From Anaerolineae bacterium (GTDB taxonomy: Bacteria > Chloroflexota > Anaerolineae > Anaerolineales > Anaerolineaceae): 64,000 bases of DNA. Below the pieces are notes generated by a model. The model did not search any database and was not told where the DNA came from. It was given only the letters and a program-made list of their open reading frames with translations. The translations under genes and the position numbers were made by a program. Positions 25,969-35,325 of the stretch are shown here, one piece after another (the stretch's first letter is position 1; every line of letters begins with the position of its first letter). The DNA is taken from the NCBI GenBank assembly GCA_013178185.1, contig JABLXC010000022.1, forward strand, positions 1 to 64,000, in the 5' to 3' direction.

Positions 25969-27175
25969 TTATTTTTTCGTCCGATTGAGAACTTCCTGAA
26001 AAAAAAGCGCCACTTGTCTGGCAATCGTGGACCAGCTTAGATTCTCCAATACAAAGTTGCGCCCATTTACTCCCACGGTCTGTCTGAGTTTTTCATTTTC
26101 CAAAACTTTTATAATTCCGCTGGCAATAGATTTTGGGTTGAGGGAATTAACAAGGATAACATCTTGGCCATCCACCAGCCGCGCCTTGCCGAACAGATCT
26201 TCAGGGATATCGGTTACCACTGGAACCTCACACAGCATAGCCTCCATAGGAGCTGTGCCAAGGCTTTTAAACCGACCGGTCATCCAGGCTGCAAATACAT
26301 GGGATTGTTTGTACAAAGTGATCAATTCTTCGTGAGAGATCTCTCCGAGGAAACAGACCTGATCTTGTGTCAAACCCAGCCGGTTTGCTATTTCAATGGG
26401 TTCTTGTAAAAATGCCCTGCCAACCATCACCAATCGTGCTTATGGAAACCTCTCCAAAACAAGCGGCATGGCTTCGACCAGCCTGCTAGGGTTACGAAAA
26501 GGATGAATATGCCCGGCGTATAAAATTTTGTGGCCAGGCAGGAAGCGGCAGGTGATTACCATAAACCGTGTGAGACTTCAGAGGAATGCTAAATGGGATG
26601 ATTTGAGACTTCCGGCTGCATTCAGAGCCATAAATCCGAGTGACGTAGTCATGAGCGTTTTTATCCAGGCTGATGATACCATCCCATCTTTGCACACCCG
26701 GAATTCCCAACACAAACTTATCGGCAAGACTCATAATTGCTTGTATGAGTGGGTTTTCATGCTGAACGATCGTTGTTATGGAACCCACAACGGGGATCCC
26801 AAATTTTTTGCCAGCCCAATTGGTTAGATAGACCATATCAAAGATATGATTGACGTGATGAAGGATGTCAGATTTGAAATCTTGAATGACCTTGGTTAGT
26901 AAGCGCTGGTTCTTTCGGGTGAAGGTTCTGCCGATCAACTCAATATTGTAAAAAACGGGAAGCTTCGGCAGACGTACGACCGGCAAACGGTAAACTGGGA
27001 ATGGCAGGGATGCATCCTCGTCATTTGGTAATTTCCAATCAATAGTCACAACACATGTTTTGTGCCCTAGTTCAGTTAGCGCCTTTGCCAGGCTGAGGGC
27101 GTAAAATGACGAACCGGATGCAATGGGCGGAAACTAATTGCTCACCATCAAAACCCGCAAAGGGTGATCAACCAT
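25969..27175 (-). pseudogene. Broken GT4-family glycosyltransferase gene
   Basis: A full GT-B glycosyltransferase can be pieced together on the minus strand from ATG 27175, but it contains three lesions. After VLMVSN an in-frame TAG (27136-27134) replaces the residue before FPPIASGSSFYALSLAKAL. Around 26530-26545 the frame shifts by one base: the frame ending LPAWPQNF is continued in another frame as HKILYAGHIHPFRNPSRLVEA. A TAA follows near 26440 in FP*ARLVMVG. The end is intact (GTAPMEAMLCEVPVV, the donor-site EAM motif) down to 25969. With two nonsense codons and a frameshift this is a pseudogene, unless the window sequence has several errors. Confidence 0.85.
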
Positions 27176-27230
27176 GTCGTATCAATCCACGTCTGTGATT
27201 AATCCAAAACGTTCCCGGCGTAAAAGGGAT

Positions 27231-27371
27231 CTATTCAGGATCGAAATATCGTGCGATAAGAAGTTCGAAAAATCGCTTGTACTCTTCTGGGAGGTAGAAT
27301 GTTTTCAGAAACCCCAATGCGAGTGTAGTGACAGGGCAATAATAACATAAGGCATCTTTTCCAAAGGGTGA
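27231..27371 (-). pseudogene. Possible C-terminal remnant of an unidentified gene
   Basis: Between a TGA (27374-27372) and a TAG (27233-27231) an open frame of 46 codons reads like a protein C-terminus: CPVTTLALGFLKTF then YLPEEYKRFFELLIAR. It has no start of its own and lies just upstream of the broken glycosyltransferase. The 304-base region 27176-27479 otherwise contains no intact gene, only the promoter area of the next gene. Identity is unknown. Confidence 0.4.
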
Positions 27372-27500
27372 TCAAGGGCATTCACATCTCCCGATCTCAG
27401 CTCGCACGTTTGAATACAACTATGAGCGTGAAGAATTTGAAAACCGGCAAAATATATCTGGTACAATCGTAGGCGCAAAATGTTTCACGAAGGACCTGCT

Positions 27501-28991
27501 GTGAAATCAAAGTTGATCCGTTATCTGATCTTAGGCACCTCGTTAGGAATGATCCTGGCGGCGCTTTCACTAAGTCTAATTGAATTGATGAAATTTCAAC
27601 AAGCGCGAAACCAATATCCCAATGGTCTAAGGATTGCGGGTATACCCGTCGGAGGAGTAGACCGCCAGGAAGCCGCCAGGCGCGTTGAAGCTATTTATCA
27701 AACACCCATTGAAATTCACTATGGCGATGCAATTATTCACGTAACTCCAGAAGATTTGGGGTTTCAATTGAACTTACCCGCTATGCTGGCCGCGGCCGAA
27801 GAACGGCAGAACCAGGAAGCTTTTTGGGCACAATTATGGGATTATTTGTGGAATCGTCCGAATGAAATCCAGGCAGATATTCCCTTGCAGGCTTCTATAG
27901 ATAAAGAACAAATCATCAAATATCTGAAAAGCGAAATCATGCCGCGCTATGACCAACCTGCTCTCCCCGCCCAACCACAACCCGAAAGCTTAACCTTCAC
28001 AGCCGGACAAAATGGACAAACATTCAACGTGGAGCTGGCTGCTGAACAGATCGAGGCGGCCTTGCGCTCGCCAGAACGACGGACGGTTATCCTATCGCTC
28101 AGCCAGTTAGCGTCTCCCCCGCCATCCATACAACACTTAAAGCTCATGATACAGCAGACCATAGACCGGGCCGGTTTTGATGGATTAGTAGAAATTTACA
28201 TGAAACCGCTGGCAGGTCAAGAAGGGCTTCATTTCGCTTATCAAAATGGTCAAAACCTGCCGCCGGATATTGCTTTTACAGCCGCAAGCACGATAAAAAT
28301 TCCGATCATGGTGTCCATTTATCGGCGCGAGGATTTTCCGCCTCCACCGGATATCTTGCAAATGCTCACCCTAATGATCACCGAGTCTAAAAATGAACCG
28401 GCAGACCGGTTGATGGAAGTAGTGCTCGACCCAATTCGGGGACCGCTGATCGTCACTGAAGACATGCAAGCTCTGGGTTTTCAAAACACTTTCCTGGCTG
28501 GTTACTTCTACATGGGCGCTCCGCTTTTGAATATCTTTGAAACCCCCGCCAACTCCAGAACAGATATCAATTTACAACCCGATATTTACAACCAGACCAC
28601 CCCTCGTGAGATGGGGATGTTGCTGGAAGATATTTACACCTGCGCTGAGAGCAACAACGGGCCGCTGATTACGACCTTCTCTGGACAAATCATGCAGGAG
28701 GAATGCCAGCAGATTTTAGATCTTCTTACCCAAAACAAGCTACCATATCTGCTCACGGCTGGCCTCCCCGAGGGAATCAAAATTGCCCATAAACACGGGT
28801 GGATTGAGGAAACGGATGGTTTATTGCATACAATGAGCGATGCTGCGATTGTGTACACCGCTGGCGGCGATTACGTTTTACTGATTTATATGTATCATCC
28901 TGATCAGCTAGTGTTCGATCAAGGAAATGCGGTGATGGCTGCCCTTTCAAAGGTAGTTTACAGTTTTTTCAATCCCGCTCCCATGAATTAG
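27501..28991 (+). CDS. VanW-like/peptidoglycan-binding plus class A beta-lactamase-like serine hydrolase
   Basis: I favour GTG 27501 because GAAGGA lies six bases ahead; an ATG at 27480 would add seven residues. The 496-residue protein has one N-terminal membrane anchor, a region of the PG_binding_4 type seen in VanW-like proteins (RIAGIPVGGVDRQEAARRV and a second copy near TFTAGQNGQTFNVELA), and a C-terminal beta-lactamase-like domain with the catalytic tetrad S263-T-I-K266. The second motif appears as ESKNEP and the third as KHGWI in place of KTG. It likely acts outside the membrane on peptidoglycan or as a non-antibiotic hydrolase. A TACAAT -10 box lies near 27462. Confidence 0.8.
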   Translation: MKSKLIRYLILGTSLGMILAALSLSLIELMKFQQARNQYPNGLRIAGIPVGGVDRQEAARRVEAIYQTPIEIHYGDAIIHVTPEDLGFQLNLPAMLAAAEERQNQEAFWAQLWDYLWNRPNEIQADIPLQASIDKEQIIKYLKSEIMPRYDQPALPAQPQPESLTFTAGQNGQTFNVELAAEQIEAALRSPERRTVILSLSQLASPPPSIQHLKLMIQQTIDRAGFDGLVEIYMKPLAGQEGLHFAYQNGQNLPPDIAFTAASTIKIPIMVSIYRREDFPPPPDILQMLTLMITESKNEPADRLMEVVLDPIRGPLIVTEDMQALGFQNTFLAGYFYMGAPLLNIFETPANSRTDINLQPDIYNQTTPREMGMLLEDIYTCAESNNGPLITTFSGQIMQEECQQILDLLTQNKLPYLLTAGLPEGIKIAHKHGWIEETDGLLHTMSDAAIVYTAGGDYVLLIYMYHPDQLVFDQGNAVMAALSKVVYSFFNPAPMN

Positions 28992-29010
28992 GTCATGAAG
29001 GAGCTCCATA

Positions 29011-29616
29011 ATGAAGCTTTCTATATTTAACCGTTCTATCCTGGTTTTAGCCATTTTTATAACAATTTTGGGATGCAACTTACCCTTTCAAGTAATCGAA
29101 GAACATCCAACCGAGGTTTCCCAGAATGTGATCCTCACATTCAGCGCGCTGGTTACTGAGACCGCAGAAAAAATAACGTCAACCCACACCCCAACGATTA
29201 CACCGATACCGCCCACGGCAACCACCACTGCAACAGCAACTCAGACGGCAACAGCGCGGCCAACTTTAACCCCCTTGCCTCCAAAGACAGGCTGCCAGCT
29301 AATCTCACAAACGCCAAGAGGGAAAACCAGGATGGGACCACGCGAAGACTTCGATGCGATCTGGAGGATCCAAAATTCAGGATTCGCTGAATGGGATAAA
29401 GATGAAATCGACTTCCGGTATTTGCGCGGTGCGGAACTGCAAAAGCGAATTGACGTCTACATTTTGCCGAATAACGTAAAACCCCAGGATACCCTGGATA
29501 TCAGGGTTGACATGGTAGCCCCTGCAGAGCCCGGCGAGTACACCAGCGTGTGGGGGCTGATGGAGGGGAACAAACTACTTTGCTCCGTCATGATCGATAT
29601 TATCGTCGGCGAGTGA
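29011..29616 (+). CDS. Lipoprotein with Thr-rich linker and NBR1-type Ig-like domain
   Basis: The 201-residue protein has a signal peptide with lipobox ITILGC, a linker very rich in Thr, Ala and Pro (about residues 55-92), and a C-terminal Ig-like domain. This has the pattern of NBR1-like domains: FDAIWRIQNSGFAEWDK, then PNNVKPQDTLDIRVDMVAP and YTSVWGL. In bacteria such domains are found on surface lipoproteins and probably mediate binding. It follows the serine hydrolase by 19 bases with a strong AAGGAG site, so both are probably one transcript. Confidence 0.82.
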   Translation: MKLSIFNRSILVLAIFITILGCNLPFQVIEEHPTEVSQNVILTFSALVTETAEKITSTHTPTITPIPPTATTTATATQTATARPTLTPLPPKTGCQLISQTPRGKTRMGPREDFDAIWRIQNSGFAEWDKDEIDFRYLRGAELQKRIDVYILPNNVKPQDTLDIRVDMVAPAEPGEYTSVWGLMEGNKLLCSVMIDIIVGE

Positions 29617-29766
29617 CAGGGTGCTTTTATTCTCAAAGATCAAGGCACAATCTCACTTGCCGAAACAACCATCTCTCCTCATAATGATGCTGGATCGTAG
29701 CAACACCTCTCGTATTTCCATTTAAACCATTTCAATCTCTCAAACCCATTGTGAGGAGCCAAATAC

Positions 29767-31650
29767 ATGAAACGATTGCTTTCGGGAAACGAAGCGATTG
29801 CAAGGGGCGCCTGGGAGGCTGGGGCTGTTGTTGGGGCCGGCTATCCAGGCACCCCCTCCACCGAAATCTTGGAAAATTTTGCTCTCTATCCAAAGGTTTA
29901 TGCAGAGTGGTCGCCCAATGAAAAGGTTGCCCTGGACGTCGCGATTGGGGCAGCCTATGCAGGTCAGAGATCATTTTCCACTATGAAACATGTGGGTCTC
30001 AATGTGGCGGCAGACGCTCTCTTTTACGTAGCAATGACTGGAATTGAAGCGGGGCTGGTGATTGTTTCCGCAGATGATCCATCCATGCATTCTTCTCAAA
30101 ATGAGCAGGATAACCGTCAGTTCGCAAAATTTGCTCGGATCCCCTGCTTGGACCCGTCTGACAGCCAAAACGCTCACGATTTAATGATCGCAGCTTTTGA
30201 TATCAGCGAACAATTTGATACGCCTGTAATGCTACGCTCTACAACGCGCGTTTGTCATACCACATCGCCTGTTGAGTTGGGCGAAGAGAGGCAGCATCCG
30301 CGCACCCAAGAAAAATACCCCCGCAACCCTGCCAAATATGTAATGATTCCAGCCAATGCCCGTAGACGCCATCTCGTTATCGAAACGCGCATTCGAGAGC
30401 TTTCTGATTTCGCCGAAACCTTCACATATAACACTGTTGAAATGCGCTCGAAGGAATTGGGGATCATCGCCAGTGGAATCGCCTACCAATATGCGCGTGA
30501 AGTCTTTCCCGAAGCAAGTATATTGAAATTGGGAATGGTCTATCCGTTGTCGCCCAAATTAATCCAAAATTTTGCCGGGCAGGTAGATAAATTGATCGTT
30601 CTCGAAGAGTTGGATCCTTTTGTAGAAGACCAGGTGCGGTTGATGGGCGTAAATCTGTACACCCCCACCAATCTTCCACCTGCCGCCGAAAGATATCCTT
30701 CTACCAAAACCATTGTTTCTATCGCCGGCGAGCTCGACCCAAGCATAGTGCGCCAGAGCGCAGTGGCTGCCGGGCTTTTACCAAGCGATACCACAGCAGT
30801 GAACCTGCGCGAGAACTCCCGGGTTGCAAGCCTGCCCGTACGCCCTCCGGTTTTATGCCCTGGCTGCCCCCACCGAAGCACTTTCTATGTCTTGAGCAAA
30901 CTTGGTCTGCCTGTAAACGGCGATATTGGCTGCTATTCGCTCGGCGTTGAACCGCCTCTGAACAAGATGGATACCTGCGGGTGTATGGGCGCCAGCATTG
31001 GGGTGGCGCATGGAGCTGCCATTGCCGGGGATATTGAACGCCATATTGCCGTCATTGGTGATTCAACCTTCTTCCATACTGGCTTACCAGCCCTCTTGAA
31101 CGTCGCATACAACAAGAGTAATGTGATTACAATCATCATGGATAACCGCGTAACTGGCATGACCGGTCACCAGGAAAATCCAGGCACGGGTAAAACCCTC
31201 CAACAACAAGAAGCGCCTAAAATTGAAATTGAACCGCTTGTGCGAGCGCTAGGCATTAAAAAAGTTCTGACAGTTGAAGCCTATGACGTTGATGCCATAG
31301 AAAAAACCTTGAAACAGTGGTTAAAAGAAGACGAACCAGCGGTTTTGATCACCCTAGAAGAGTGCGCCTTGTTGCCTTCCGCCAGAGCAAGGTGGTTGCC
31401 ATTGGAGGTCATTCAAGAGAAATGCAACGGGTGTACGGTCTGCTTCCGAATCGGCTGCCCTGCCATCCTGAAATCGGAAGAACTGGATCCAAAGTATCAC
31501 CGGCCATTGGCTAAGATCGACCCACTGCTTTGCACGGGTTGCGAAATTTGCGCGCAGGTCTGTCCAAGAGATGCGATATTATTTCGAGAACAGATGTTGG
31601 AAAACCCAGAAAGTAGCCTTGCCAGCGGAGAGGAGCATGGAGAATGTTAA
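29767..31650 (+). CDS. iorA: Indolepyruvate ferredoxin oxidoreductase, alpha subunit
   Basis: The 627-residue protein has the full IorA plan: a pyrimidine-binding domain at the N-terminus (GAGYPGTPSTEI), a middle domain, a thiamine-diphosphate domain (LCPGCPHRS, GDIGCYSLG, GDSTFFHTG) and two C-terminal 4Fe-4S motifs beginning at C553 and C589 (CNGCTVC, CTGCEICAQVCP). With IorB it oxidatively decarboxylates aryl pyruvates from aromatic amino acids to aryl-CoA, reducing ferredoxin. This oxygen-sensitive route is typical of anaerobes that ferment amino acids. The start follows GAGGAG. It overlaps iorB by seven bases. Confidence 0.96.
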   Translation: MKRLLSGNEAIARGAWEAGAVVGAGYPGTPSTEILENFALYPKVYAEWSPNEKVALDVAIGAAYAGQRSFSTMKHVGLNVAADALFYVAMTGIEAGLVIVSADDPSMHSSQNEQDNRQFAKFARIPCLDPSDSQNAHDLMIAAFDISEQFDTPVMLRSTTRVCHTTSPVELGEERQHPRTQEKYPRNPAKYVMIPANARRRHLVIETRIRELSDFAETFTYNTVEMRSKELGIIASGIAYQYAREVFPEASILKLGMVYPLSPKLIQNFAGQVDKLIVLEELDPFVEDQVRLMGVNLYTPTNLPPAAERYPSTKTIVSIAGELDPSIVRQSAVAAGLLPSDTTAVNLRENSRVASLPVRPPVLCPGCPHRSTFYVLSKLGLPVNGDIGCYSLGVEPPLNKMDTCGCMGASIGVAHGAAIAGDIERHIAVIGDSTFFHTGLPALLNVAYNKSNVITIIMDNRVTGMTGHQENPGTGKTLQQQEAPKIEIEPLVRALGIKKVLTVEAYDVDAIEKTLKQWLKEDEPAVLITLEECALLPSARARWLPLEVIQEKCNGCTVCFRIGCPAILKSEELDPKYHRPLAKIDPLLCTGCEICAQVCPRDAILFREQMLENPESSLASGEEHGEC

Positions 31651-32255
31651 AGACAGAGATTCGACAAGCGGTTAACTTTTTGCTGGTCGGAGTCGGCGGA
31701 CAAGGAACTATTCTGGCGAGCAACGTCCTGGCCGAGGTAGGGTTGAAATTGGGGTTCGAAGCGAAGCAGGCAGAAGTTCATGGGATGTCTCAACGCGGCG
31801 GAAGCGTAACATCACATTTGCGCTGGGCTGCCCAGGTTTTTTCGCCTATCATCCCCAAAGGTGAAGCAGATTTCTTGATCGCGTTTGAGAAGATGGAAGC
31901 AGGACGGTATATTGATTACCTAAAACCGGGCGGATCGGTGTTGGTGAACGATTACCGGATCACGCCTGTCACTGTAAGCGCTGGTCAGGCTGTTTACCCA
32001 GACGACGATGCGATCAAAGCCATGATTGCGCCTGTAACCCAAAAGAGCTTCTGGATCAAAGGTCTGGAAATTGCCGAAATCGTTGGGAACACCAAAACAG
32101 CAAACGTTGTGATCCTGGGCGCATTATGCGCTCTGTTAGGATCGGAACCTGCTCTCTGGCTGGAAGTGATCAACGGTCGGGTACCGCCAAAATTTGTTGA
32201 GATAAACCGAGAAGCTTTCAATGAGGGCTACCGATCGATCGGAGCAATCAAATAA
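31644..32255 (+). CDS. iorB: Indolepyruvate ferredoxin oxidoreductase, beta subunit
   Basis: The 203-residue protein is the gamma-type subunit of 2-oxoacid:ferredoxin oxidoreductases, with the N-terminal VGVGGQGTILASNVLAE, the conserved AEVHGMSQRGG and the C-terminal FVEINREAFNEGY. It pairs with IorA, whose gene overlaps its start. Together they make the complete two-subunit enzyme; no dedicated transaminase or acyl-CoA synthetase is nearby. Confidence 0.95.
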   Translation: MLKTEIRQAVNFLLVGVGGQGTILASNVLAEVGLKLGFEAKQAEVHGMSQRGGSVTSHLRWAAQVFSPIIPKGEADFLIAFEKMEAGRYIDYLKPGGSVLVNDYRITPVTVSAGQAVYPDDDAIKAMIAPVTQKSFWIKGLEIAEIVGNTKTANVVILGALCALLGSEPALWLEVINGRVPPKFVEINREAFNEGYRSIGAIK

Positions 32256-32279
32256 ACACCAGCGAGCGCATGACAAAAG

Positions 32280-32336
32280 AGAGGCGCAGCCTGGCCAGCC
32301 CTTCGGCAAGAATGCTTTTCAGCGCGCTGCGCCTCT
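32280..32336. terminator. Long hairpin between convergent genes, likely terminator
   Basis: AGAGGCGCAGC (32280-32290) pairs perfectly with GCTGCGCCTCT (32326-32336) around a 35-base loop. On the minus strand it is followed by CTTTTGT, so it probably terminates the rhodanese transcript; on the plus strand the T-run is poor. Confidence 0.6.
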
Positions 32337-32379
32337 TAGTATTTTGTAATAGCTTGCGTTCCTGAATGCCCCTTTCGCA

Positions 32380-32826
32380 TTAAGGGCCGCTCACAGTTGA
32401 ATAGCCCAACGCCTGCCACTCATTCATCCCTCCCGCCATGCTGGTAACTTTTGAAAAACCCGCTTCAAGCAGGATGTCCCGCCCAGTTGCACTGCGGTTA
32501 CCGGAGCGGCAGACAACCAGTACAGGCTGATCGGCAGGTATTTCATCCAGACGGCTTTCCAGCTCACCCAGAGGAATAAGAGTCGCACCAGGGATATGAA
32601 ACTGATTCCATTCTTCCGGTTGGCGAACATCCAGGACAAAAGCGCCAGCTTCACGCATTTGTGCAGCCTCTGCAACAGAAACCTCAGCCGGAAGAGAATC
32701 AGCGGTAGTAGGATTTTGGGTCAGGTACAAGACGCTAACCAGCAAAGCAATCAAAATCCCTCCGACAAGAAGGGGAATTAAGACATTAGGACGCCGGTTG
32801 GCAGAATGCTGTATGGTTTTTGGCAT
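32380..32826 (-). CDS. Membrane-anchored rhodanese-like sulfurtransferase
   Basis: The 148-residue protein has one N-terminal membrane span (LIPLLVGGILIALLVSVLYL) and a single rhodanese domain with EVSVAEAAQMREAGAFVLDVR and the active-site loop CRSGNRSA. The domain would face the outside if the basic N-terminus stays in the cytoplasm. Single-domain rhodaneses carry persulfide sulfur; the physiological partner is not indicated by the neighbours (IorB, convergent; tRNA-Leu, divergent). Confidence 0.88.
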   Translation of the reverse strand: MPKTIQHSANRRPNVLIPLLVGGILIALLVSVLYLTQNPTTADSLPAEVSVAEAAQMREAGAFVLDVRQPEEWNQFHIPGATLIPLGELESRLDEIPADQPVLVVCRSGNRSATGRDILLEAGFSKVTSMAGGMNEWQALGYSTVSGP

Positions 32827-32945
32827 TGCTTCTTCTCCAGTTCCATCTTTTGTTTTGCCATTTAGATGAAAATTTTTCCAAATTGTTACATCCGTACCAG
32901 TTTTGTCTGAATTATATGCATTATATATGAATTAAACCATCCTTA

Positions 32946-32974
32946 TTGACGAACGCCTTTGCCTCGCTTATAAT
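32946..32974 (+). promoter_or_regulatory. Promoter of tRNA-Leu
   Basis: TTGACG (32946-32951) and TATAAT (32969-32974) are separated by 17 bases, about 10 bases before the mature tRNA. This is a near-perfect sigma-70 type promoter. Confidence 0.8.
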
Positions 32975-32984
32975 CCTGCTGCAT

Positions 32985-33066
32985 GGGGAAGTGCTGGAAT
33001 TGGCAGACAGGCATGACTTAGGATCATGTGCCGCGAGGCGTAGGGGTTCAAGTCCCCTCTTCCCCA
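32985..33066 (+). tRNA. tRNA-Leu (anticodon UAG)
   Basis: The 82-base gene folds as a class II tRNA: acceptor GGGGAAG/CTTCCCC, anticodon stem CATGA/TCATG enclosing loop CTTAGGA (anticodon TAG, reading CUA), a long variable arm, T loop TTCAAGT and discriminator A at 33066. The 3' CCA is not encoded. Trigger factor follows 36 bases downstream. Confidence 0.95.
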
Positions 33067-33102
33067 CCTGCGATTATTATTTTTCTTTAAAGGGATAGTG
33101 CA

Positions 33103-34611
33103 TTGAAAATCGAAACCCAACCTCGAGAAGATCATCAAGTTCAGGTGATTGCAGAATTTGAACCTGAAACTATGCAGGATTATAAACGACGCGCTGCGAA
33201 GAAAATTGCAAAAAATACCAAAATTCCCGGATTTCGACCGGGCAAAGCGCCGTTTGATGTGGTAAAGCGTTACTTCGGCGAAGAGGCAATAGAGAAGGAA
33301 GCTATTGAATTATTGATTGACGATGTTTACCCCAATGTTCTAAAAGAAGCCAATATTACCCCCTCGGGACCTGGTTCACTCGAAGACATCCTCAGCACCG
33401 AGCCACCAAAATTTTCCTTCATCGTCCCTCTACAACCGGAAGTCATCCTGCCAGATTACCATACGATACGTAAAGAATACAAGCCTGAAAAAGTAACCAA
33501 AAAAGAGGTCGATCAGGCTATTGAAAACCTCAGAATGAGCTACGCCACTGCAGAACCTGTCGACCGACCGGTGCAGGAAGGTGACCTGGTTTATCTAAAA
33601 TTGAAAGGACGCCTGGTCAAACCCGACGAAGGCGAGGATCCAGACTTTATCCATGAAAGCCCATTGCAGGTGATTGCAGGAAAAAGTGCGAATGAGGAAG
33701 AGGAATGGCCTTTCGAGGGCTTTTCCAAAGAAGTGATTGGGCTTTCGGCAAACGAAGAAAAAACCATCGTTTATACCTATCCCAAGAAATCACCGCTTGA
33801 ATCCCTGCGGGGGAAGAAAGCTGAATTTACATTCAGCATTCAAAACGTTAAGGCGATGAAGCTGCCCGAACTCGATGAGGAATTTTTGCAATCGCTTGGC
33901 GATTTTGAGTCCGCTGAAAAACTGAGGGAAACTGTACAAGAAAGTCTGGAGGCTCAACGAGCCAACGAATACGACCAGAAATACTTTAACGAATTAATCG
34001 ATGCCATCGTTGACCAATCAACCACCAGGTACCCCCCTAACGTGCTGGCTGATGAGGTAGAACACATCCTTGAACATTTGAAAGAGGACCTTGCCCAACA
34101 AAAGATGGACCTCGAAACCTACCTCAAAGCTAGAAATTTAGAAAAAGATGTTTTCATCGAAAACGAGGTGAAACCAGCCGCCATTAAGCGCCTGAAACGA
34201 TCCTTGGTGATGGACGAGCTGGCGCGAGCTGAAAATATCCAGATCAGCAGAGAAGAACTGCAAAATGCAGTAGCCCAGACCATTGCCCAGATGAGTAATG
34301 AAATCGATCTCAGCGCTGTAAAAACGAACCTTGCCCGCAAGAACTTCACAACGGCAGTCACATATGAAACCGCCGGCCGGTTGTTGAACCAGCATATCAA
34401 AGACCGCCTGAAAGCGATCGCGACCGGCGAGTTCCAGGCTGAAAAAGAACAAGAAACTAGCGGCAGCACCGAAGAAGTAGAAGCGGCAGCTCCAAAAACC
34501 AGAAAAGCAAGCGCAAAAAGTAAAAAAGCCGCTGCTGAAACCAAAGAAGAACCGCACCCCAAGCCTGAAAAGAAATCTAAAAAGACTGGCAGCGAAACGA
34601 CCGAAGTATAG
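33103..34611 (+). CDS. tig: Trigger factor (ribosome-associated chaperone, peptidyl-prolyl isomerase)
   Basis: The 502-residue protein has the ribosome-binding N-terminal domain with the signature GFRPGKAP (about residues 44-51), a central FKBP-like isomerase domain (about 160-245) and a long helical C-terminal chaperone domain. It starts at TTG 33103 after AAAGGGA. The last 55 or so residues form an extra low-complexity tail rich in Lys, Ala, Glu, Thr and Pro, beyond the usual family length of about 430-450. It binds nascent chains at the ribosome exit. ClpP follows 37 bases later, the common tig-clp order. Confidence 0.95.
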   Translation: MKIETQPREDHQVQVIAEFEPETMQDYKRRAAKKIAKNTKIPGFRPGKAPFDVVKRYFGEEAIEKEAIELLIDDVYPNVLKEANITPSGPGSLEDILSTEPPKFSFIVPLQPEVILPDYHTIRKEYKPEKVTKKEVDQAIENLRMSYATAEPVDRPVQEGDLVYLKLKGRLVKPDEGEDPDFIHESPLQVIAGKSANEEEEWPFEGFSKEVIGLSANEEKTIVYTYPKKSPLESLRGKKAEFTFSIQNVKAMKLPELDEEFLQSLGDFESAEKLRETVQESLEAQRANEYDQKYFNELIDAIVDQSTTRYPPNVLADEVEHILEHLKEDLAQQKMDLETYLKARNLEKDVFIENEVKPAAIKRLKRSLVMDELARAENIQISREELQNAVAQTIAQMSNEIDLSAVKTNLARKNFTTAVTYETAGRLLNQHIKDRLKAIATGEFQAEKEQETSGSTEEVEAAAPKTRKASAKSKKAAAETKEEPHPKPEKKSKKTGSETTEV

Positions 34612-34648
34612 ACCAGTTTAGTTTACGAAGGGCGTAAGAAAGGAAACT

Positions 34649-35254
34649 ATGTCCATCTCTAATTTCAAATCCGTCATTCCTATGGTGATCGAATCCACTG
34701 GCCGGGGCGAGCGCGCCTATGACATATATTCGTTGTTGCTTAAAGAGCGCATTATCTTCTTAGGAACCCCCATCGATGACCAGGTTGCTAATTTGATTGT
34801 TGCACAGCTCCTCTTCTTGAGTCACGAAGATCCTGAACGAGAAATTCAAATGTACATCAATTCGCCAGGCGGACAGATTTACGCCGGGCTGGCCATTTAT
34901 GATACGATGCAAATGATCCCGAACAAAATCAGTACCGTGGCCGTTGGCGTTACCGCTTCGTTTGGAACCGTGTTGCTCACCGCAGGCACAAAAGGCCACC
35001 GGTACGCCCTCCCCAACGCGACCATCCACCTGCACCAGCCGCTGGGCGGCGCGCAAGGCCAGGCCTCAGACATCGAAATTCAGGCCAAGGAAATCCTTCG
35101 CCTCAAGAGCCGCCTGAACGATATCATGGCGCGTCATACCGGTCAGCCGATGGAAGTCATCGAAAGGGACACCGAACGCGATTTTTACTTGACCGCCGCA
35201 CAGGCTGTAGAATACGGTCTTGTTGACCAGGTTCTCCAGCAGACCGAAAAATAG
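34649..35254 (+). CDS. clpP: ATP-dependent Clp protease proteolytic subunit
   Basis: The 201-residue ClpP has an intact catalytic triad S104, H129 and D178, in the contexts [16 protein letters not shown] and ERDTERD. It forms the tetradecameric protease core and degrades proteins delivered by Clp ATPases. The region around the serine reads [11 protein letters not shown], where many ClpP have GMAASMGA. It is cotranscribed with tig. The gene that usually follows, clpX, is absent here; a terminator-like hairpin follows instead. Confidence 0.96.
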   Translation: MSISNFKSVIPMVIESTGRGERAYDIYSLLLKERIIFLGTPIDDQVANLIVAQLLFLSHEDPEREIQMYINSPGGQIYAGLAIYDTMQMIPNKISTVAVGVTASFGTVLLTAGTKGHRYALPNATIHLHQPLGGAQGQASDIEIQAKEILRLKSRLNDIMARHTGQPMEVIERDTERDFYLTAAQAVEYGLVDQVLQQTEK

Positions 35255-35282
35255 GACTTAACCCAAAAAGGAGAATGATTGG

Positions 35283-35313
35283 AGCCGGGTGGCGTCTGCT
35301 ATCCGGCTTCTTT
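35283..35313 (+). terminator. Terminator-like hairpin after clpP
   Basis: AGCCGG (35283-35288) pairs with CCGGCT (35303-35308), followed by TCTTTAAT. It lies between clpP and the HAD gene, only 13 bases before the chosen HAD start. Confidence 0.55.
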
Positions 35314-35325
35314 AATAGAGAAAAA

